Positions 53,541-64,000 of a DNA stretch of 64,000 bases are shown piece after piece. The notes beneath the pieces were generated by a model. That model saw only the letters and a program-made list of their open reading frames with translations. It was not told the DNA's origin and made no database searches. Numbering within the stretch: the stretch's first letter is position 1; the number at the start of each line of letters is the position of its first letter. A program made the translations under genes and the position numbers. Source of the stretch: Parelaphostrongylus tenuis (Eukaryota; Nematoda; Chromadorea; Rhabditida; Metastrongylidae); NCBI GenBank assembly GCA_019055375.1, contig JAHQIW010007074.1, positions 62,001-126,000 on the forward strand, read 5' to 3'.

Positions 53541-55636
53541 GAAATTTTTATTCGTATCTTTATTTTCGAAAAGCAGCGGCGAACTCTGCGTTCGGTTTTT
53601 TGTTCGACTTATTTTGTGTTGAAGATATTTTTGTTCCTACAAAATTTCAATTCCTGAAGGGGCAATATCGTCGGAAAAGGCATTTTTTTTCTGAAGGGCC
53701 CAAATGAATTGTCAAAAGTGGCATCTTTTGACTTTTTCAAAACTTGTTCTCAATAGAACAATGTTACGAAAGTTTCCGATAATTTAGCTCAAATTTTCAA
53801 CCGTTTTCGTTTTCTTCTTCTTTTTAGCCTGATTACTAAATTTTTCGCGTCTCTATTTGTTTCTTCATCATTATAGTATAAACATCAAGCTTCTGAGCTA
53901 TTTATCTACTTCGTTTTTCAACAGAAAAATGAAAGTGAGTCTAACCACATTAGATTAAAACCCGTACGAGAACAAGTGGTATTACAAAAAAATAAGCCTG
54001 TTTTGATTAAAACCCCATTTTCATCCCGAATTCGACATCAATAAAGGGGTCCTCGACGTTCGTCGTTTTGATGATGTGCGTTATCGCACTGCCGGATAAT
54101 AATTCCATATAGGAAGTGAGCTATTTTCATCGGCGTCAACGACTTCATCAAATTCCACAACTGGCAAATGCTGTTTTCCTCTACCTAGTTCTCAGCATAG
54201 CTCTCAACAAATGTCAAGAAAAGTAGTATGCTCACACTCAAGGTATGGCAAACGGACTTAAGACAACCGCGGTCACTTATTATCTTCCGAGTTTGAAATC
54301 TTCCTATACAAGACTCACTAGTATTTCCGTTTGTTTTTATTTATCGCGGCCAATTCCACATAGTCTCCATCGTTCCGATTTCCTAGTGTATATCTTTCTA
54401 TGCTCATTCTCCAAAATATCTTCATTTCTATCTTTACTTTAGTTATGCGCATATTTTTGAATTGAAGTGAATGTCTAATGAGTACTTTGTATTTGAGCAT
54501 CATATGCTTCATCTTTAAAATTAGGCAACTATTCACAAGGTGAATCCACATGAGTCATCTATACCAAGCACTTTAGGAGACGTAGGTTTCATGCACAAAT
54601 GTTTATTACCTTAGCACTTTTTTGCGTTCTTGGATGATATTGTGATCACAATGAGGTGATGAGAAGCTGTGGCCCAGAGGAGTGATGCTTGCCACGCTTC
54701 GACGCGGAATTGATTCCACATCCTCCCAACACTGTCCGCAATCAATAACGAATGCCTTTCGGAATGCTTCAGCCTGGCTATCCTCGAGATTGTAGTGGGG
54801 CGTGCTCGACCAGTACAACGACGTTCGCGAACAAAATGAAATCCTCAAGCAACAGAGAAGACAAGCCGAATGCTAGAAGTAGCGGGGCTCGCACGGTGAA
54901 AAAAAAACTGTGAAAAAGGTCAAGCAGAGTAATAAAGTGAAGTGATTATCGTAAGAGGCATCTTTACGTTACTTTAAAATAATCTTTAGCGGAAACTCGT
55001 TCCTTTTCTCTACCTTCTTTATTCGTAGTAGACCATCCCACCGTTTAATGATGTGGTAAATGGGTGGACGCGAAAAACTTAGGAACCGCTGAGGTGCTAC
55101 TTATCACTGTACTTTTGAAATTTGAATATATGGGATCAGAAATCGATTTTATTGATTTCTGTCGTTTCCGTATATATCAGAGTCCGAGTGGCATTCATTT
55201 GATTATCGGTCCCAAGAGATAGTGATTTATTTTTGTGTTGGAAGTATTCGTAAGCTATTCTTCATCCTTCTTGTGTTATTTTCTTTTCAGTTTTATTTGC
55301 CTGTTCTATCCAGTTCGCTTTCAAATGTTCTGAGCCCACTTAGTAATCTGTTTGATTACATATTCACTTCCCAGAAACAGTCCTATAAATAGGAATTAGA
55401 GTGAGCAGGAAGAGATAGATAGAGCGCTAATCAAGATATTTTTACGCTCGTAATAATTCAAAATACCGATTTTTTATAAACGAGGACAGATGATATAAAC
55501 TTCGCGTCAGCTCAGCAGGAGCAATTCTAGGACTACGATTAGAGTTGTTGCAGCTTTTTTTTCTCAAGAATTAGTTGAATTCTCTTATTGCCACCTACTA
55601 GACCATCTCCCATTCCCTCTAGACGGACATTGGAAT
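53541..55636. other. Mostly unassigned
   Basis: A GC-richer minus-strand frame at 54606-54848 (DSQAEAFRKAFVIDCGQCWE, then DVESIPRRSVASITPLGHSF) looks coding but is unrecognised. It could be an exon or a repeat-borne frame. The rest is AT-rich without features. Confidence 0.3.
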
Positions 55637-55709
55637 GGTTTCGTAGCTCAGTCGGTAGAGCAACAGTCTGAAGAACCGTGTGTCGGCAGTTCGATTCTGC
55701 CTGGAATCA
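55637..55709 (+). tRNA. tRNA-Phe (GAA)
   Basis: A 73-nt cloverleaf: acceptor GGTTTCG/TGGAATC (three G-U pairs), D arm GCTC-AGTCGGTA-GAGC, anticodon loop CTGAAGA with anticodon GAA, anticodon stem ACAGT/ACCGT with one mismatch, variable GTGTC, T arm GGCAG-TTCGATT-CTGCC. A and B boxes are canonical. No oligo-T follows at once and the acceptor is weak, so it could be a recent tRNA pseudogene. Confidence 0.68.
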
Positions 55710-56090
55710 CTATGTGGAATCAACTGAATAAAATGTAACTTTAATAACATTGTTGTTCAGTAGTGGTTGTCAGATTCTCTTTATTTGAGCTTGTGTAATT
55801 ACCGATTATTTTTATTGTTTTGGCTGTGACTGAATTCATAATTTATAATTTGCTGGTTGGTTTCGCTATTAAATATCGCTATTAATTAAATAGACTGAAG
55901 TAGGTCAAGAAAGCGCTCGTGCTGGCGGCTGGAATAGGGACAAGATTTTTGCCTCTACGGTATGGTCTTTGGCTGCTTTATAATATTTCTTGTGGAGCAG
56001 ACAAGCTTATACGAATCCTCTTAAATCATCCACGATTATTCAAATGCCATTCGAAAATATTTTTTGCGTTATAACGAAGAGAAGGAGATA

Positions 56091-56362
56091 TATGAAAATG
56101 GAGAAAACTTATCTTGATTAGCTGACGCGAGGTTGGTAAAGTAGTTGTAGAAATTCGGCTGACGTTTCGGCGACCCGCCTTCTTCAGAGCCTGGACGTAT
56201 ATAGCATTAGTATTAGACTGAGACTATTAGAACTATATTAGACTAATACTATATACGTCCAGGCTCTGAAGAGGGCGGGTCGCCGAAACGTCAGCCGAAT
56301 TTCTACAACTACTTTACCAACCTCGCGTCAGCTAATCAAGATAAGTTTTCTCCATTTTCATA
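56091..56362. mobile_element. 272-bp near-perfect palindrome with two hammerhead-like motifs
   Basis: TATGAAAATGGAGAAAAC at 56091 is inverted exactly at the right end. The arms (~120 bp) differ by only a base or so, and the loop is ~30 nt. Minus motif 56157-56191 and plus motif 56262-56296 both read GGCT, CTGAAGA, one unpaired base, GGCG/CGCC stem II, GAA, ACGT, C, AGCC: stem I, core, GAA box, short stem III and cleavage base are all present. High arm identity indicates recent insertion or conversion. Confidence 0.78.
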
Positions 56363-56885
56363 CAGCAATTGATTATGCCGAGGTTTATAGAAAGTCGAAC
56401 TTTTGAATTGAAGAGAAGGAGAATTTGTGGATTAGCTCGTGACTACTTGCCGACGAATATCATTATTCGTCCGTCAATCAGGATATTCCATCTATGCCGC
56501 ATGATTGCATCTCACTCCTTCGTCCACTAGTGGCAATCTGACGGCACTCTGTGATATGTTGATGCAGTAAAGTTCTCCTTAATTTTACTCGATTTAGACT
56601 AAATCTAGCTTAGAATGTTCTTCTATCCTGAAATCGAAGATTGGTGGCGTTTGTTTGTTCTGTGCCTCTAAACGTTCATCCAGATTTCTGATTTCCTGTG
56701 CTTGAATGTAATGTCTTTTCATTCCAGATTCTACTGGAAAATTCGCATTAACTCCTCTGGAATGGGGCGAGCGTCAATGCATAATGCCTGAGAAAGTCGA
56801 GGTCAGTTACCTTCACTTTTTTTCTCTCTCTCCTATAAAATTGTCGTGTTCATTTGGGTAATTTGGATACAATATGATGAGATAA

Positions 56886-57181
56886 GAGCGCATGTAGAGC
56901 AGTGGTTAGAGGTGCTCTTCGTCGCACACGAGGTCAATGGTTCGATCTCGCTCTCATGGCTCACCAAGCCATCCATCCCTCCGGGGTTGGTGAATTGTTA
57001 CCAAAGTGGTCTCAGACTTGTTTGGGAGGACAAGCAACAGTCACTCGGTTCAGCGGGAGGCTACCGCGAGTCATTGTAAAGGCCAAATATGCATTCAGTC
57101 ACCTCAAACGAAGTTAAAAATTAAAGACGATTGTATGGCGCAACCCTCAAGGTTGATCAATGCTGAGAGATTTATCCTTTT
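56886..57181 (+). mobile_element. tRNA-derived SINE, family S1
   Basis: Head GAGCGCATGTAGAGCAGTGG, B box CAATGGTTCGATCTC, body GGCTCACCAAGCCATCCATC, CCTCCGGGGTTGGTGAATTG, tail GAGAGATTTATCC. Probably the best-preserved copy in the window. Confidence 0.85.
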
Positions 57182-57249
57182 TGTGATGAGATACGTATGC
57201 TGCAGTAAATTTCAATGTGAGCAATGAAATATCCTCGGAAGCCCTATTT

Positions 57250-57456
57250 TCACGATTCACTTAAGGGCGTCTTAAAAGAAATGATGACGAATAACGATAT
57301 TAATGAATCAAGAAATCGCCATCTTTCTTGGTCTAAAAACATCTCTGAAATGAATTTTGCTAGATTATTTCTCTTCAACGCTGTTGTATGATGAGCAAAT
57401 GCATACCCAAGGCTTTTCACTCTTTGTGCAATTCCACTGGCCATTATTAAATTCAT
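57250..57456 (-). CDS. Unrecognised exon or small gene
   Basis: A 68-codon ATG frame: MNLIMASGIAQRVKSLGYAF, then AHHTTALKRNNLAKFISEMF, then LDQERWRFLDSLIS, followed by a hydrophobic tail that may be intron. Good coding composition and amphipathic helices. No domain recognised, and no splice partner found. Confidence 0.36.
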   Translation of the reverse strand: MNLIMASGIAQRVKSLGYAFAHHTTALKRNNLAKFISEMFLDQERWRFLDSLISLFVIISFKTPLSES

Positions 57457-57835
57457 TTCTTTCCACTCACATATGTGTGAATGGCTCAGTACAACTGGGC
57501 CTGTTGCAATAGATCTTATTCGTGTTGGATTATGGCACTTCGAGGAATAATCATTACCAATCTTCTACGAAGGTATTCGTTGGAAGTTTTTCACCTCCTC
57601 AACATCGAGCTCCAAATCAAATGGAAGATTTCCTCATTTCCTCTTTCCATTTTTTCTGTTGTTTGTTTCGCATTCAATGTCGAGTGTAAATGCTGATGTT
57701 GTCCGACGGAATTCTCTAGAAGCTTTTTGTCATATGTGATTTCGCTATATTCGTAGCAGGCAGATCTTATTTCGAAGCTGAATCAAGTAAATAGCTCTCA
57801 ATCCAAATCTCATGTATCCATCCTAATCCGCTAAA

Positions 57836-57900
57836 GTGCAGTGGAACAGGGGTATCAACAGCCGTATGATCATGAGTTTGATGCCTGGCTCGAGCTACCT
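57836..57900 (+). repeat. tRNA-like sequence
   Basis: TGCAGTGGAACAGGGGTATC, then CATGAGTTTGATGCCTGGC: spacing like a tRNA-derived repeat, B box degenerate. Confidence 0.3.
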
Positions 57901-59646
57901 TTCCATCATCACGATGAGGTTGATCAGTTTGGCGGAGCGAGTTAAAGGATCAAGCACTAAACCTAAACTTTCAATAATTTCACAGCGACAAGCAGCTCAT
58001 AATGGCGGTAAACGTCACTAAGTATGCAAATCTTTCCTCCTCAGCTTATCTATTTAGTTTTCTCATCATATTTTTCAGCGTGCTTAGCATAAAATAATGC
58101 TCCAAGAGATGTTCTATGGTCGACAATAATTTTCAAGATAGAAAACTTTTGCGTTCATTTCCACTCTATTAAACGTTCTCTGAATTATGAACTAGGCGCT
58201 GCAAAAGTGCGTCAAACGTTTTCACTATCTTCTCATATAAATCGAATTTTTACTTAGAAAAATCATTAGCTCGTAATGAATATCTCGCTCTAATCGCGAA
58301 CTAGAAGAAATGTTTCAACCACAAACTCGACTTTCTCTAGGAGTATGCCGATGTTACCGGCCTTTCGAGTAGAACGGCCTAATGTACCTATTCACCTAGA
58401 GCAAATGTCTGTGCCATAGTTTCTTTTGAAACTTTCCAAATATTGAAAATTCAATGTTTGACTTCATTAGCACATCATACGGATACTACAAATCTAAGAC
58501 TGTTTCACACGTCTGCGGTTTAGCTGCGGTGATAGTTTGAACACTCTATAGAAAATGTCGCTTTTTTTTGCAAGAATTTTTCACGCCAGTCGCAAAAAAA
58601 CCCATGCCATCATTTCCAATTCTTCATCAAAGGTTGTCGTTAGTCCCTCTGAATTGAAGTAGTTTGGTACCTTGAAAAAAAGTTTCGTCCATGACTGTGG
58701 TGATTGGTTTCGATAATTTACTGTAAACGATGGCTCTGGATAGGAATGTTGAAGTACTTCATGTCTGATCGAGCACTCTACTGATGAATGAACGCATATA
58801 AATTAATATCTATGAACATCTGTCAACTGTATGTGATGAAGCTGTACGTTATTAACATTCGCGCGATTCAATGACCTCTATAGGAGTCATACTATAGCCA
58901 GCAGTGACAATTCAGAAGTAACATATTTCTGCTCATAGTGAATCTTACAATAAAAACTCTTACTTGGAGACTTGGCGGCCCGCTTTCACTACTTGTACGG
59001 ATCCCAGCACATATTCAATTCGGCCCTTTGTTGTGCGACAGTCGTCCATGACGGTGGTCTGATTTGAGCATGGGGGCTAATAAAGCTTTTGAAGCTTTCG
59101 GAGCTTTTGGCTTATACATCGTCCACAACGGTCGGTTAACTTTTTCATTCATATTTTTATTCTTTGAATACGGTTCAGCGCTTTGTCCGAATCAGTTGGC
59201 AAAACCCGACCAAGGATCCGCCGCCGAAAGCTAATTTCTTGAAATCATCATCATGGAGACCTGAAATAGCCCTTGTAAGGTAAAGTCAGGACTCCAAGGA
59301 AACCAATCCACACAACCAGCAATAAAAACTATTGAAGTCTTTAATTCCCTTCTACAGGATAAATATTTTCTTGTATTGCCTCGATAAGGTAGGATTCTTT
59401 GTCACTCGTTACTTATGATTCTTCCACTTTATTGCTTCAGGAATCATATTTTCCACACGAAAATAAATGAGTATGCAGTGTTTTGTTTAGAAGGACACCA
59501 TAATAATTTTCGATGTTCATGTTCATAATCGCTATGTTCTAGAGATTTTACTAAATTCATTGATAAAGTTCTGTTTAAAATTCCTTTGCTAGAAGTCTTT
59601 TTTTCTTTTTTCAAAAGAAATTCGTTAGCTTAAGAGGCCGCATTAC
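57901..59646. other. No gene recognised
   Basis: Includes two related short stretches (58980-59060 and 59110-59230, sharing GTCCAnnACGGTnG words) suggesting a diverged repeat. No exon supported. Confidence 0.3.
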
Positions 59647-59697
59647 CTTCTGTCCCATTTCATGCATTACTTGTTCAGCTTCGGCTAATTGAATTGC
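59647..59697 (-). CDS. Isolated 17-codon exon
   Basis: A TTCACGTAG acceptor and GTAATG donor bound AIQLAEAEQVMHEMGQK in phase 0/0. The heptad-like pattern fits a coiled-coil helix such as a SNARE or other helical-bundle protein (inference). The minus-strand frame at 59736-59930 (NALLKGCIGFMVMYFETR) may be a companion exon, but the phases were not established. Confidence 0.3.
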
Positions 59698-60345
59698 CTA
59701 CGTGAACACGTCCATGAAACGGCTTTAGAGAGGCCCTAGAACTTTACTTTGGTGCGCTCAATTTCTTTATATTGACTTGTTAGTGGAATAAAATTCTTAG
59801 AACTGAAAACTACTCGTGTTTCAAAATACATCACCATGAATCCGATACATCCTTTTAGCAACGCATTGAATCTATGATTTCTCATTGAGCTTTGTCGATG
59901 CCAAAATACTTGAAACTTTCGTTTTTTCACGCTCGATCTTCCAACTACTTCTTAATTTCTTCTTGCACTTTTGCATAAAATGCAGCGAATGACTTTTGAT
60001 GACGGTTTGACTAGTTGTCGGCCTCAAAGCATCTACAAGAAGACGTCAAAGTTCGTTTTTTTAAACCCTCTCAATACTGATAAGTGAACTGCTCCTAAAC
60101 GCATAGTAATTCGTGCGGCTTTCAAAGCTTCCGTGAGTTCATTACAAATTTAATACGCTCAACAGCGACAGCGATAACGTTATTCCATTGCATACGCAGG
60201 AGATTTTAGCGCTTTGGTCCACCACACAATTATGTCGATGGCTCTCTTTTCTGTTTTTTGAAAATGTACATTCACCGTAGAATTTTCCAATGACCGAATT
60301 TTGGACTGGTCACTACGCAATTAACATATCTTCTACCTTGCTTTA
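59698..60345. other. No certain gene
   Basis: Holds the doubtful minus-strand frame 59736-59930; otherwise unassigned. Confidence 0.25.
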
Positions 60346-60650
60346 TAAGTCTATGTAGCAGAGTGGTTGGAGTGCTCTGGGTCGCGCACAAGATTGATGG
60401 TTCAATCTCATGCTCGTGGCTCACTAGGCCCTCCATCCCTCTGGGGTCGGTAATTTGGTGCCAGACTGGTACCAAGCTCGTTGAGGAGGATACGCAGCAA
60501 TGACTCGATACGTCGGTAGGCCACCGTGAGTCAATGCAAAGGCCAGATATGCATTCAATCATCTCAAACGAAGCTAAAAATCAAAGTCGAATGCATGGAG
60601 CATCCTTCAGGGATTGATCATTGCCAACAGCTTTATTCATTATCCCTTCA
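60346..60650 (+). mobile_element. tRNA-derived SINE, family S1
   Basis: Head TCTATGTAGCAGAGTGGTTG, B box GATGGTTCAATCTC, body GGCTCACTAGGCCCTCCATC, tail CCAACAGCTTTATTC. The copy is more diverged. Confidence 0.75.
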
Positions 60651-61569
60651 TAACCTTGCTTTCTCAAAGCATTTCCGATACTACTCATAAACTTCCCATT
60701 TGGTCTGTCATTACTGAACGCAGAAAATAAACTACTGACCGCCCTTTGAAACAGTCATTGCTTTTTATATCAATTTATGAACAAAATTGATTCCGTCGAC
60801 TTAATTTTCAAATTTTTCGTGAAAGGGGGTTTATCCTTATGTAACTTTTTGCATGGAAATGCTGTTTAAAAAGGATTTTTTGCGTCTTACATGATTCCCT
60901 GAACAACACACAATACTCGTTCGATTAGTCGCGTTTTTACTTAGCAAATTTATTCCAAAAATGCTTTAGAACTTTTTCGTGGTTTCGAACTCTAATCTTC
61001 GATGCACGTAAATCTTCTGATTATAGAACATTCCTTATTAAATTGCAACTTTTTTCATTCTTTGCTTGATTTGAGTTTAAGAGGAATTTAGCATGAAAAC
61101 GAAAGAGTGATGATGTTGAATACAGTACTGATGCGATTGCTTACAGACCTATGTGCGACCGGCGCTTCCGAAAGTGGTAATCACGCAGCCGTCGTCGACG
61201 GATCTGCAACCATCACCGCTGTCCACCTCGGTCGACACCATTCAAATGAGACGGAAGAAAAAGTGCTGCGTGATACTGTAGCAATCGTGATTCGTGGAGG
61301 GAATCGTCGACAATCATCGCATCATCTCCACAATCTTTGACGTTTATTTTTCTTGAAATACGGGCTAATGCATTTGAATAAACTCGGCAATATTGTCGTC
61401 GTCCGTGTTTTCTATTTGTAAAATTATTTGAGTCAAGTATACGGATAACATTCTGCCAACTTCATCCGTCGCTTTGAGTGCTCCTCCAGTAACGTAAAAG
61501 CTCACTAAGGTCAACATTCTTGCTGAGTTTTGGTTTGGCAAATCTTTTCAGATTATTCACTCCGTTAAG
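60651..61569. other. No gene recognised
   Basis: A plus-strand frame at 61107-61340 (SGNHAAVVDGSATITAVHLG) is GC-rich and may be coding, but it lacks splice support and any family resemblance. Confidence 0.25.
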
Positions 61570-61821
61570 GGGCGCATGTGACAAAGTGGTCAGAGTGCTC
61601 CGCAGCTTGCGGCTCACACGTAATTGGGGGTCGATCCGCGCCCTCAAACCTTCCATCCCTTCGGAGTTGACGAATTATGACTCCATACAGCAGTAGGCCT
61701 ATGAGAGTAATTATAAAGGCCGGATATGCATTCAATCACCTGAAACGGAACTAAAAATTGACGAATGCATGACACAACCCTCAGGGATTGATCCAGGCCG
61801 AGAGCTTTATTCTTTATCTCT
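61570..61821 (+). mobile_element. tRNA-derived SINE, family S1 (shortened)
   Basis: Head GGCGCATGTGACAAAGTGGT, B box GGGGGTCGATCCGC, tail CCGAGAGCTTTATTC. About 40 bp of the middle is missing compared with the 56886 copy. Confidence 0.75.
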
Positions 61822-61915
61822 CATGATTCAGTTAGTTGCTAAAATATCTAATTTAGATGATAGCGCCATATATGGGCATAATTCTTCAAATAATAGTCCA
61901 TGAAGTGGAACGACT

Positions 61916-62251
61916 TTGACTCAGAAACGATTGCAGAATAAGCATGTCCTCTCTCCTGACGAAATAAAAGCCGTTATGATATGCAAAAATATAGTACGAA
62001 AACTGAAGCTCAGCCATAACACTAAGATCATAGAATTTTCCGGACGAGAGCATGTTTTGAGCTTTTCTCTTCGCTGTTTGCCAAAGCTCATATTTCGGCG
62101 CAACGCCACACGACAAGCAATATGTCATCCGGCGAGGCTTGATAATGCTCTCAAACATGCCCTTGCTAGCTGCTGCTCGACTGATGAGAAAAGCTTTCCT
62201 GATTTTGCTACAAAAAATGAGAAAATAAAAGGGTCTTCGTCAGAAAACTGA
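61916..62251 (+). CDS. Possible exon; strand ambiguous
   Basis: Plus strand: an acceptor-like GACTCAG opens KRLQNKHVLSPDEIKAVMIC, then KNIVRKLKLSHNTKIIEF, to a stop at 62251. The minus strand is also open over the same span for about 115 codons (MTYCLSCGVAPKYELWQTAK, RKAQNMLSSGKFYDLSVMAE). At most one is likely to be real and composition does not decide. No family recognised on either strand. Confidence 0.25.
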   Translation: MTQKRLQNKHVLSPDEIKAVMICKNIVRKLKLSHNTKIIEFSGREHVLSFSLRCLPKLIFRRNATRQAICHPARLDNALKHALASCCSTDEKSFPDFATKNEKIKGSSSEN

Positions 62252-62849
62252 TCATTCTTCGCAAAAAAAGCTATACATGATCAAGTATGTTAGAACTGAT
62301 TAAACGCATATCTGAGGAGTACGATGCCTTACCGTGGTCTATTGATGTAATAAGTCGATGCAGGTACTCTACAGGCAGATCTGATAAAGTTTTCTGGTCC
62401 CATAAGGATGGATGACTTGATGAGCTTGGGGTGCGGACTAGAAACAGTAACCAAACCAACTTGTGTTGAACTTTTGATCACTGCGCTGATTGTAAATGAA
62501 GCAAAAAGTCAGAATGGAAAATTTTTCATCTTTTAACAGAAGATGTACATTCTTAACAAATCTACAAAGCAACTTGAAGAGTCGTTAGAGTCGCAAAACG
62601 TGTCAAATACGAGTTAAAATCGACCTTATGCTTCCATAAGACTCAAAACAACAAAAATAGACTAGCTCTTTCAGCAGCCTCAGATTGACGCACGCTTCCT
62701 GCTTATTAATAGTGTTCATATGCTAATTTGGTTTAGTCCGCGATGTGCAAAAACCCTGCAATCAATTGAATGGGAAGAGGAAAGAGGTTGACATAGACTG
62801 AAGGCTGGGATGCCGAAATATGTGAAGCTAAGGTCATAACACTTAGCAC

Positions 62850-63310
62850 ACCCATAATAGTATTTGGTTTCCTTTTACGGAAACGATCAGCAGCCTAGAA
62901 AGACTAAACACGACATCATCGGATTTGCCGAGACAGGAAAACAACTCCTTTCAAACACCTATTATCAGGAGCTTTCTTGTGAAATCTTCATGAGAACTTT
63001 TCTTGCAAAAGTTTATTACGGCTTGCATTTGATGAAGTGAGAGTTGGAAGATCTGTGATCTTCATCAGTATGAGCAAAGCCGCGAGCATGGATCTGCATG
63101 AATAAATAACGAGACGAATGTGACGTTCACGGTTGACAACAGATGTTAACCTAACGTAGGACTAGAATGGATGAGAGGTAGAGCATTCAGTATAGACTTC
63201 AATAAATCAAATAGGCCACATAGTAATCGATGGAAGTAATCATGAGCTGCTTCAACGTTGTAACTGGATTCAGGGGAAAAAATTATCAAAACCCACGTCC
63301 TTGGAAAAAG
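62850..63310 (+). mobile_element. RTE endonuclease relic
   Basis: KTKHDIIGFAETGK (62900-62940) matches NVIGLAETRR of the RTE at 34275. Downstream VGLEWMRGRAFSIDF (63160-63205) matches HGLEWNEQGERLSEF in the same order. Frames are broken by stops and indels. Confidence 0.6.
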
Positions 63311-63400
63311 ACTATCAATCGAACCTTTTTTATTTGACCGCTTCTAACGGTGCTTTGATGTTTCAATATATCCAGTGATGTAAAAAGAGATAGATGAGTC

Positions 63401-63524
63401 GTAGCTCAGAAAGAGTGATGTTAAAAAAGGCATCGGTAGTGCAACGGTTCAAGCATTCGCTCCGTGTCTGGTGAAATATGGATTTGAGTCCCAGCTGACG
63501 CAAAGATTTTGTACATCGTTTTAC
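63401..63524 (+). mobile_element. tRNA-like element with inverted-repeat ends, family S2
   Basis: GGCATCGGTAGTGCAACGG (A box) and ATTTGAGTCCCAGCTGACGC (B box and closing stem), flanked by GTAGCTCAGAAAGAGTGATG and ATTTTGTACATCGTTTTAC. A diverged copy. Confidence 0.6.
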
Positions 63525-63696
63525 ATCATCGGGCACATTACTCCATCATGCCACCTACAAAAGCGGTTAAATAAAAAAAATTTTGTTTGATCATCTAACA
63601 CCCAATGTCTTTCAGCGCAACTGAGTTCAATCTCGATACCTACCGCTTACGCCAAAGTGTTGACGGTTGGTTGCTGACAGATAGATGCGTTGTAGT

Positions 63697-63814
63697 GTAG
63701 AAAGAATGGTGTCAAAATAGGCGTCGGTGGTGCAACGGTTTCGAGCATTCGCCCGATAGAGTGAGATGTGGGTTCGATTCCCACGTGACTTAAAAGTTCT
63801 GTACATCGCTCGAC
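63697..63814 (+). mobile_element. tRNA-like element with inverted-repeat ends, family S2
   Basis: GGCGTCGGTGGTGCAACGG and TGGGTTCGATTCCCACGTGA, flanked by GTAGAAAGAATGGTG and GTACATCGCTCGAC. It lies ~170 bp from the previous copy. Its right end runs into the exon at 63790-63987. Confidence 0.65.
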
Positions 63815-63987
63815 TTTTCTGAAGCTATCAATGTCAGAAACTGTCTAGGCTTCACACAGTGACTAAACACTATATCGAAATGTGGTTCCATTAGCCTTTT
63901 TCCATACTCAAAGCGTACTAAATTCCCAAGATTCCAGTACCTTTCCAAGTTTGGATTGCAAATTACCACAATGAGGTAGACTTGCAC
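63790..63987 (-). CDS. Possible 5'-nucleotidase-like (HAD, NT5DC/cN-II type) exon
   Basis: A GATTTTCTAG acceptor opens QVYLIVVICNPNLERYWNLG, then YGKRLMEPHFDIVFSHCVKP. The order (hydrophobic strand, V/T-x-N, then YFDxVxxxxxKPxFF) resembles the fold around the Mg-binding part of NT5DC/cytosolic purine 5'-nucleotidases, with FDIVFSHCVKPRQF the best match. The usual TNSD is here ICNPN, so the identity is tentative. After IASEK the frame enters the end of the S2 tRNA-like element, so the exon is truncated there or spliced just before. The rest of the gene would lie to the right, outside the window. Confidence 0.4.
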   Translation of the reverse strand: MQVYLIVVICNPNLERYWNLGNLVRFEYGKRLMEPHFDIVFSHCVKPRQFLTLIASEKSSDVQNF

Positions 63988-64000
63988 CTAGAAAATCAAA

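Overview
This is a eukaryotic window and almost certainly comes from a nematode. Its coding DNA is split into short exons with GT..AG introns, several only 39-103 nt long. There is a 22-mer at 21869-21890 matching the nematode SL1 spliced leader at 20 of 22 positions. The repeats are RTE-type LINE relics, mariner relics and tRNA-derived SINEs of a kind I associate with strongylid (hookworm-like) genomes. Genus is my inference. No long open frame is an intact single-exon gene; the longest one (33174-34100) is an RTE endonuclease. The genes below were assembled by hand from exons whose reading frame and intron phase agree.

Left arm (1-11.3 kb). A minus-strand gene (5131 to beyond position 1) reads as signal peptide, ten-cysteine three-finger ectodomain, one membrane helix, then a PP1-type phosphatase fold whose metal-binding motifs are lost. 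I call it a receptor-like pseudophosphatase. Next come an RTE relic, an unrecognised two-exon minus-strand gene end (7527-8285), a 0.7 kb foldback repeat, and a small plus-strand four-exon gene (9841-11236) encoding about 195 residues.

Kinase locus (11.8-23.5 kb, minus). Eleven exons give a partial SH2 domain and a complete tyrosine-kinase domain with all catalytic motifs. Its introns and 3' end are loaded with foldback elements. One of them supplies the stop codon unless the gene splices on to a 60-codon acidic exon at 11761-11943.

Middle (23.5-48.6 kb). This part is mostly repeats: SINEs, mariner pieces, a near full-length but broken RTE (32.4-34.9 kb), an older RTE relic (45.8-47.7 kb) with nested insertions, and scattered exon fragments. 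Right arm (48.6-64 kb). It has isolated exon-like fragments (one perhaps a 5'-nucleotidase), a likely tRNA-Phe gene, a 272-bp near-perfect palindrome, more SINEs and an RTE endonuclease relic.

The most striking repeated theme is hammerhead-ribozyme-like motifs in at least eight short inverted-repeat elements. Where both arms survive, each arm carries one copy, pointing outward. One element, inserted in an RTE relic, is flanked by a ~15-bp target-site duplication. This looks like a family of hammerhead-bearing foldback retroelements, possibly derived from Penelope-type terminal repeats.
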